Assembly (NCBI GenBank): GCA_964433645.1
Contig: CAYSSK010000028.1
Span: forward strand, 1 to 37,082
Direction of reading: 5' to 3'
Source: Desulfofustis sp964433645
GTDB lineage: Bacteria; Desulfobacterota; Desulfobulbia; Desulfobulbales; Desulfocapsaceae
DNA: 37,082 nt
Shown: positions 32,584 to 37,082 of the stretch, piece by piece
How the letters are laid out: the number at the start of each line of letters is the position of its first letter
Numbering within the stretch: position 1 is the first letter of the stretch
Made by a program: the position numbers and the translations under genes
The notes under the pieces: model-generated
The model's input: only the letters and a program-made list of their open reading frames with translations
Databases searched by the model: none
What the model was told of the DNA's origin: nothing

Positions 32584-34848
32584 ATGGATAAAAAATATTG
32601 CGCCTATTTGTGTTCCGGTTGCAGCATCGGTGATGTGCTCGACATGGATGGACTCAGCGAAGTCGTCACCGGTGAAATGGCCATGGACTGCAAGACCAGT
32701 GGTTGTCTCTGCTCTCCGGAAGGACGTGCCCTGATAGAGAAGGATATCGCCGATGACGGCGTCAACACGGTGGTGATCGGCGCCTGTTCACCGCGGGTCA
32801 TGCAACATGAGTTCGACTTCGGCGACGACAAGATCGTTGTTCGCGCCAACCTGCGTGAGCAGGTGGTGTGGACGGCTCAGCGGCCGGCCGAAGGAGAAGA
32901 GCCGCACGCGGAGGCCGCCGCGTTTCTGCAGGAAACAGCTGCGGATTATCTGCGTATGGCCTGTGCCCGCGCCAAGAAAACCGATCTCACGACACCCTTC
33001 CAGCTCGAGAATCTGAGCCGGAAAATTCTCGTCATGGGAGGCGGTATCGCCGGCCTGACCGCGGCCAAAGAAGCAAGCGCCGCCGGCTATGAAGTCACCC
33101 TGGTCGAAAAGACCGATCAGCTCGGCGGCAAAGCGGCCTCCTGGCGGAAAGCGTTCCCGACCAAGGCCCCCTGGACCGACCTGGAAGATAACCCGGTTGA
33201 ACCATTGGTCGCCGCGGTCAACGCCGATGCCAAGATCACCGTTAAGACCGGCACCGAAGTCGCCCGTATCGCCGGCTCCCCCGGGGCGTTCAGGGTCTCG
33301 CTGAAACCGGCCGGCACCAAGACCGACTGGGATGCCCCCTGCAAGGTCACAAGCGACGAACGGGAGAAGATCGAAAAGGGGGAGATGGAAGATCCCAATG
33401 GCGGACTGCATAACTATATGGCCGAAGATCCGGACGCAGAGGTGCATGGCGCCGTTGTTCTGGCCACCGGCTGGGAACCGGCCGATGTCTCCGAGTACGA
33501 GCATCTCGGTTATGGAAAGCTGACCAATGTGGTCACCAACGTCGAGTTTGAAAAACAGGCCAAAGAGGGCACCGTCCCGGCCAATGTCGCTTTTATCCAG
33601 AGTCCCGGCGGCAAGGAAAACGACAATGACTTCCCGTACTGCAACTCGGTGACTTCGATGGTCGCTCTGAAGCAGGCCCAATATGTCTGCCAGGACAACC
33701 CCGAAGGCAAGGCGTATGTTCTCTACCAGCATATGCGCACCCCGGGCAGCCAGGAGCTGTACTATAAAGCCGCCCAGATGATGGACGGTATTTTTATGAC
33801 CAAAGCGGCGGTGACCAAGATAGAGGAAAACGGCGGCAAACTCCGGGTAACAGCTGAAGATACGCTGCTTGGGGATGACCTCGCCCTCGATGTCGACATG
33901 GTCGTGCTGGCAGCCGGTATGGTTCCCACCACCAAAAAGAAGAGCACCGTCAACCTCGCCTATCGACAGGGCCCGGGCTTTTCCGACCTCGATTTGTTTG
34001 ACGGTTATGCCGATTCCCATTTTATCTGCTTTCCTTACGAGACGCGACGGACCGGCGTTTACACCTGCGGTGGTGTGCGCAAGGCGGAGACTATCGATGA
34101 AACCATCGACGATGCCACCGGCGCCGCGCTGAAAGCGATCCAGTGCCTGGAATCCACAGATCGGGGTGTGTCTGTGCATCCCCGCTCCGGCGACACCACC
34201 TATCCGGATTTTTTCATGCAGCGCTGCACCCAGTGCAAACGCTGTACCGAGGAATGCCCGTTCGGTGCGCTCGACGACGACGCCAAGGGGACTCCGCTGC
34301 CGAACAACACCCGCTGCCGCCGCTGCGGCACCTGCATGGGCGCCTGCCCGGAACGGATCATCGGCTTCAAGGATTACAATATCGATCTGATCGGTTCGAT
34401 GATCAAGGCCGTCGAAGTTCCGGAAGACGATGACGACCGGCTCCGTATCGTGATCTTTGTCTGCGAGAACGACGCCTACCCGGCTATCGACATGGCCGGA
34501 ATGAAGAGAAACGGCATTAACCATATGATTCGCTTTATCCCGGTCCGTTGCCTCGGGTCCGTCAACATGGCCTGGATCCGCGATGCGTTGTCGGCCGGTA
34601 TGGACGGCGCGATGCTGCTCGGCTGCACCTATGGCGACGATTATCAGTGCCATTTTGTCAAAGGGTCGGAAATCGCCAACAAGCGGATGGAAAATATCGG
34701 TGAGACGCTGTCCACGCTCAGTCTCGAGTCGGAACGGTGTGCCGCGGTCCAGGTGGCCATCACCGATTACGACAAGATCCCGCAGATCGTCAATGATTTT
34801 GTCGACGAAATCGTGGAAATGGGTCCGAATCCGTTTAAAGGCTTCTAA
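32584..34848 (+). CDS. qmoB: QmoB, HdrA/MvhD-like flavoprotein of the Qmo complex
   Basis: 754 aa, second soluble subunit. The N-terminus has CAYLCSGCSIGD. A central FAD motif MGGGIAGLTAAKEASAAG begins near residue 150. A two-cluster ferredoxin domain lies near 545-595 (CTQCKRCTEECP and CRRCGTCMGACP). The C-terminal 140 residues are MvhD-like (IVIFVCENDAYPA, VRCLGSVN, LLGCTYGDDYQCH), the part proposed to link to other electron carriers. GGAGGT (32570-32575) fits the ATG at 32584, not the TTG at 32578. The gene is joined to qmoA by 6 bases. Confidence 0.95.
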   Translation: MDKKYCAYLCSGCSIGDVLDMDGLSEVVTGEMAMDCKTSGCLCSPEGRALIEKDIADDGVNTVVIGACSPRVMQHEFDFGDDKIVVRANLREQVVWTAQRPAEGEEPHAEAAAFLQETAADYLRMACARAKKTDLTTPFQLENLSRKILVMGGGIAGLTAAKEASAAGYEVTLVEKTDQLGGKAASWRKAFPTKAPWTDLEDNPVEPLVAAVNADAKITVKTGTEVARIAGSPGAFRVSLKPAGTKTDWDAPCKVTSDEREKIEKGEMEDPNGGLHNYMAEDPDAEVHGAVVLATGWEPADVSEYEHLGYGKLTNVVTNVEFEKQAKEGTVPANVAFIQSPGGKENDNDFPYCNSVTSMVALKQAQYVCQDNPEGKAYVLYQHMRTPGSQELYYKAAQMMDGIFMTKAAVTKIEENGGKLRVTAEDTLLGDDLALDVDMVVLAAGMVPTTKKKSTVNLAYRQGPGFSDLDLFDGYADSHFICFPYETRRTGVYTCGGVRKAETIDETIDDATGAALKAIQCLESTDRGVSVHPRSGDTTYPDFFMQRCTQCKRCTEECPFGALDDDAKGTPLPNNTRCRRCGTCMGACPERIIGFKDYNIDLIGSMIKAVEVPEDDDDRLRIVIFVCENDAYPAIDMAGMKRNGINHMIRFIPVRCLGSVNMAWIRDALSAGMDGAMLLGCTYGDDYQCHFVKGSEIANKRMENIGETLSTLSLESERCAAVQVAITDYDKIPQIVNDFVDEIVEMGPNPFKGF

Positions 34849-34864
34849 CCTGTGTTTTATCACG

Positions 34865-34896
34865 CCGCTCCGACCGGGTACTCCCCGTCGGGGTGG
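34865..34896 (+). promoter_or_regulatory. Stable hairpin between qmoB and qmoC
   Basis: Bases 34865-34878 pair with 34883-34896, with one C-C mismatch, two G-T wobbles and a TACT loop. It sits 17 bases past the qmoB stop and about 45 bases before the qmoC ribosome site (AGGAGG). No T-run follows. It could set qmoC stoichiometry or mRNA stability. Confidence 0.5.
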
Positions 34897-34954
34897 TATG
34901 AATTTACCGAGCCGGCTCGACGGCCCATGCTGATAAGATAACAGGAGGCAAAAG

Positions 34955-36154
34955 ATGAATGTTCAACCTGATTTAACGTTTATAAAGTATTTGAAGGGTG
35001 CCGGCGGCGATACCTTGAAAAAATGCTATCAATGCGCTACCTGCTCGGTCCGATGCCCGTTGTCCACGGACGAGAAACCGTTTCCCCGCAAGGAGATGAT
35101 CTGGTCGCAGTGGGGGATGAAGGACCAATTGCTGGCCGACCCCGATGTCTTTCTCTGCCATCAATGCGGCGATTGCACGACCTATTGCCCGCGCGGTGCC
35201 AAACCGGGCGAGGTGCTCGGGGCGATCCGGGCTTATGCCTATACCCATTTCGGCTGGCCGTCCGGACTGGCCAAACTGGCGTCATCGGCAAAAGGATTGC
35301 CGATGCTGATCGGTATTCCGGTGGTGGTCATTTTCGTCATGTGGCTGATTTCCGGCGGCATGCATATCCCGAACAAGGAGCATTTCGCCGATCATGGCTA
35401 TCAGCAGTTTTTCGGCGCCTGGGATTTCAAGTGGTATGCGAAAAACATCTTCTTCATCGTGCTGATCATGGTCCCGTCCCTCGGTTTGGCCATCGTCTCG
35501 CTGTATATGGGGGTGACCCGCTTATGGCGGCAGATGTCGACCAATGCCGGGATCAGCACCACTTACCGTCCGTCGGTGCCGCAGTTCGTCAGCCAGTTTC
35601 TCTGGCCCTCCATCGTCGAGATCCTCACCCACAAACGCTTCAAGGAATGCGGAACCAACAGTGATCGGACCAGGGGGCACCTGCCGTTGATGCTCGCTTT
35701 TATCGGTTTGTTCATTGTAACCTGCTGGTCGTTGCTGAAAAATGACATACTTGGTTTGATCTGGCCGTCGCTGCACGGCCCGATGTCGCTTTACGATCCT
35801 TTCAAGATTCTTGCCAACGTGTCGGCAATTGCGTTGCTGTTCGGCATCTATGTTCTGTGGAGCAACCGTTCCAAGGCTGAAAGCGAAGGGACGTCAAGCA
35901 AGACCTTTTACGATTGGTTTCTGATCTGGATGATCATGGCGGTCGGTGTCACCGGTTTCGGGGCGCAGATTATCCGCTGGATCAACATTCCGTCGCTCGG
36001 CTATTTCGTATATTTCGTGCACCTCGTCTCGGTCATGATGCTCTTTCTCTACCTGCCGTATACCAAATTCGCCCATATCGCCTTCCGTACTACGGCCATG
36101 GCCTTTGAGCGGTATCGGGCGAGTGCCTTCGGCAAACCGATTATCGAACAATAG
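34955..36154 (+). CDS. qmoC: QmoC, HdrC/HdrE-like membrane subunit of the Qmo complex
   Basis: 399 aa, fusion of a two-cluster HdrC-like domain and a membrane heme-b domain that takes electrons from menaquinol. Clusters are at C24-x2-C27-x2-C30-x3-C34 (CYQCATCSVRCP) and near residues 69-79 (CHQCGDCTTYCP). Six hydrophobic helices follow, at about 113-132, 168-188, 246-263, 284-305, 319-342 and 347-370. AGGAGG lies 8 bases before the ATG. It is separated from qmoB by 106 bases holding a stable hairpin. Confidence 0.95.
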   Translation: MNVQPDLTFIKYLKGAGGDTLKKCYQCATCSVRCPLSTDEKPFPRKEMIWSQWGMKDQLLADPDVFLCHQCGDCTTYCPRGAKPGEVLGAIRAYAYTHFGWPSGLAKLASSAKGLPMLIGIPVVVIFVMWLISGGMHIPNKEHFADHGYQQFFGAWDFKWYAKNIFFIVLIMVPSLGLAIVSLYMGVTRLWRQMSTNAGISTTYRPSVPQFVSQFLWPSIVEILTHKRFKECGTNSDRTRGHLPLMLAFIGLFIVTCWSLLKNDILGLIWPSLHGPMSLYDPFKILANVSAIALLFGIYVLWSNRSKAESEGTSSKTFYDWFLIWMIMAVGVTGFGAQIIRWINIPSLGYFVYFVHLVSVMMLFLYLPYTKFAHIAFRTTAMAFERYRASAFGKPIIEQ

Positions 36155-36183
36155 ACCAGTAAGCCTCAGGCGGTACCGTTCAG

Positions 36184-36217
36184 AGCGAGGCCGTTCCCAA
36201 GCGGGGACGGCCTCGCT
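36184..36217 (+). terminator. Hairpin after qmoC, probable terminator
   Basis: Arms at 36184-36198 and 36203-36217 pair over 15 bases (one G-T wobble) with loop AAGC, 29 bases past the qmoC stop. The following T-tract is poor (GACGTTTGG), so termination may need help. Confidence 0.65.
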
Positions 36218-36280
36218 GACGTTTGGACTTTGGTCGTCGCTGCGGTGCTGCTGCTCGGTGCGAGCGAGGGAAAAAAGATC

Positions 36281-36309
36281 TTGCATCACCAGGATCTAGT
36301 GGGTATATT
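36281..36309 (+). promoter_or_regulatory. Promoter of the tRNA-tuf operon
   Basis: TTGCAT (36281-36286) and TATATT (36304-36309) are 17 bases apart, 14 bases before the first tRNA. It is well placed to drive the four tRNAs and tuf. Confidence 0.75.
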
Positions 36310-36323
36310 AGTCAGCTTTGTAA

Positions 36324-36399
36324 GCTGGCGTAGCTCAATTGGCAGAGCAGCTGATTTGTAATCAGCAGGTTGCGGGTTCAAGTCCCATCGCCAGCTCCA
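36324..36399 (+). tRNA. tRNA-Thr (anticodon TGT)
   Basis: 76 bases with encoded CCA. The acceptor GCTGGCG pairs with CGCCAGC. The anticodon stem GCTGA/TCAGC holds loop TTTGTAA, anticodon TGT. T-loop GTTCAAGTC. First in a four-tRNA cluster. Confidence 0.97.
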
Positions 36400-36466
36400 G
36401 GACGAAACTACGTTACAATGCAGTGTTAAGCGGATAACGGTGGTAGCCTCATCGTGCGGTTTTTAT

Positions 36467-36551
36467 GGAGGGGTTCCCGAGTGGCCAAAGGGAACAGACT
36501 GTAAATCTGTCGGCGAAGCCTTCGGAGGTTCGAATCCTCCCCCCTCCACCA
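36467..36551 (+). tRNA. tRNA-Tyr (anticodon GTA)
   Basis: 85 bases with encoded CCA. The acceptor GGAGGGG pairs with CCCCTCC. Anticodon stem CAGAC-type with loop containing GTA (ACTGTAAATC). A long variable arm is present, as expected for bacterial tRNA-Tyr. Confidence 0.97.
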
Positions 36552-36576
36552 TCCGCATGCCCTGCTTGATGTGCAG

Positions 36577-36652
36577 GCGGGAATAGCTCAATTGGTAGAG
36601 CATCAGCCTTCCAAGCTGAGGGTTGCGAGTTCGAGTCTCGTTTCCCGCTCCA
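36577..36652 (+). tRNA. tRNA-Gly (anticodon TCC)
   Basis: 76 bases with encoded CCA. The acceptor GCGGGAA pairs with TTCCCGC. Anticodon loop CTTCCAA gives TCC. T-loop GTTCGAGTC. Confidence 0.97.
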
Positions 36653-36672
36653 TGTTGGTTGGCGTTAGCATC

Positions 36673-36748
<76 letters not shown>

Positions 36749-36800
36749 GGGACAGGACGACGTACCGGGTAAAACTTCAATGACCTGAGGAGACAGGAAC

Positions 36801-37082
36801 ATGTCAAAAGAGAAATTTGAACGGACAAAGCCTCACGTCAATGTAGGGACGATCGGGCATATCGATCACGGCAAGACGACATTGACGGCAGCGATCACGC
36901 GCGTATTGTCTTTAAAAGGTCAGGCGAAGTTCACTGACTTTGGCGAGATAGACAAGGCGCCGGAGGAAAAAGAGCGCGGGATTACGATCGCCACGGCGCA
37001 CGTGGAGTACGAGAGCGCCAAGCGTCATTATGCGCATGTGGACTGTCCCGGTCACGCCGACTACATCAAGAATATGATCACC
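36801..37082 (+). CDS. tuf: Elongation factor Tu (5' part, cut by the window end)
   Basis: 94 codons are visible before the window ends. EF-Tu delivers aminoacyl-tRNA to the ribosome as a GTPase. The start MSKEKFERTKPHVNVGTIGH, the G1 loop GHIDHGKT, the switch-I threonine in RGITI, and the G3 motif DCPGH all match. Isoleucine replaces the usual valine in GHVDHGKT, a mild change. AGGAGA and AGGAA precede the ATG. It is preceded by Thr, Tyr, Gly and Thr tRNAs, as in the E. coli tufB operon. Confidence 0.97.
   Translation, partial: MSKEKFERTKPHVNVGTIGHIDHGKTTLTAAITRVLSLKGQAKFTDFGEIDKAPEEKERGITIATAHVEYESAKRHYAHVDCPGHADYIKNMIT

Noticed and set aside
32788..34863. 691-codon minus-strand open frame
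   Set aside because: It is antisense to qmoB, whose cofactor motifs are unmistakable.

Overview
The window looks like the chromosome of a sulfate-reducing (or sulfur-disproportionating) bacterium of the Desulfobacterota, probably near the Desulfobulbales. The main evidence is a complete aprBA (APS reductase) block followed by qmoABC (its quinone-linked electron partner). Supporting evidence is a zinc-ribbon/HEAT protein resembling the family named after Desulfovibrio DVU0298, and moderately high GC. The lineage assignment is an inference; there is no 16S rRNA here. I found no insertion sequence, prophage, CRISPR array or integrase. Most genes are core metabolism or housekeeping.

Layout. 1-3093 (minus): a two-gene operon of an ATP-grasp protein and a KamA-type radical SAM/PLP aminomutase, ending in a long hairpin. 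3765-10871 (plus): a TAXI-type TRAP solute-binding protein, a fused TRAP permease, a universal stress protein and DNA polymerase I. 10893-13249: citrate synthase (minus) and a zinc-ribbon protein (plus), diverging from overlapping promoters that share one symmetric -10 element. 13246-18598 (minus): hflC, hflK, a rhomboid protease and a GTP-type PEP carboxykinase. 19211-19297 (minus): tRNA-Leu(CAG) with its own promoter and terminator. 19490-26013 (plus): ribF, a TPR protein, a DVU0298-like protein, a second TPR protein, ribE, ribBA, ribH and nusB. 26164-28296: ftsK. 28582-36154: aprB, aprA, a strong terminator, then qmoA, qmoB and qmoC. 36324-37082: tRNA-Thr, -Tyr, -Gly, -Thr and the start of tuf, the same order as the E. 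coli tufB operon.

How the genes work together. AprBA reduces APS to sulfite and AMP. QmoABC is thought to pass menaquinol electrons to it. Both systems are rich in FAD, and most of the riboflavin/FMN/FAD pathway (ribE, ribBA, ribH, ribF; not ribD) lies just upstream. Citrate synthase and PEP carboxykinase supply central carbon metabolism. The TRAP system imports an unidentified small organic solute.

No whole new system is obvious. The least explained protein-level item is the KamA/ATP-grasp pair: by eye, the aminomutase lacks both aspartates that bind the lysine side chain in lysine 2,3-aminomutase. The most unusual DNA-level items are a 12-bp perfect palindrome found twice in noncoding DNA, the symmetric divergent promoter, dyads over the pckG promoter, and a long structured leader before aprBA. 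Promoters, hairpins and alignments were read by eye, not computed.
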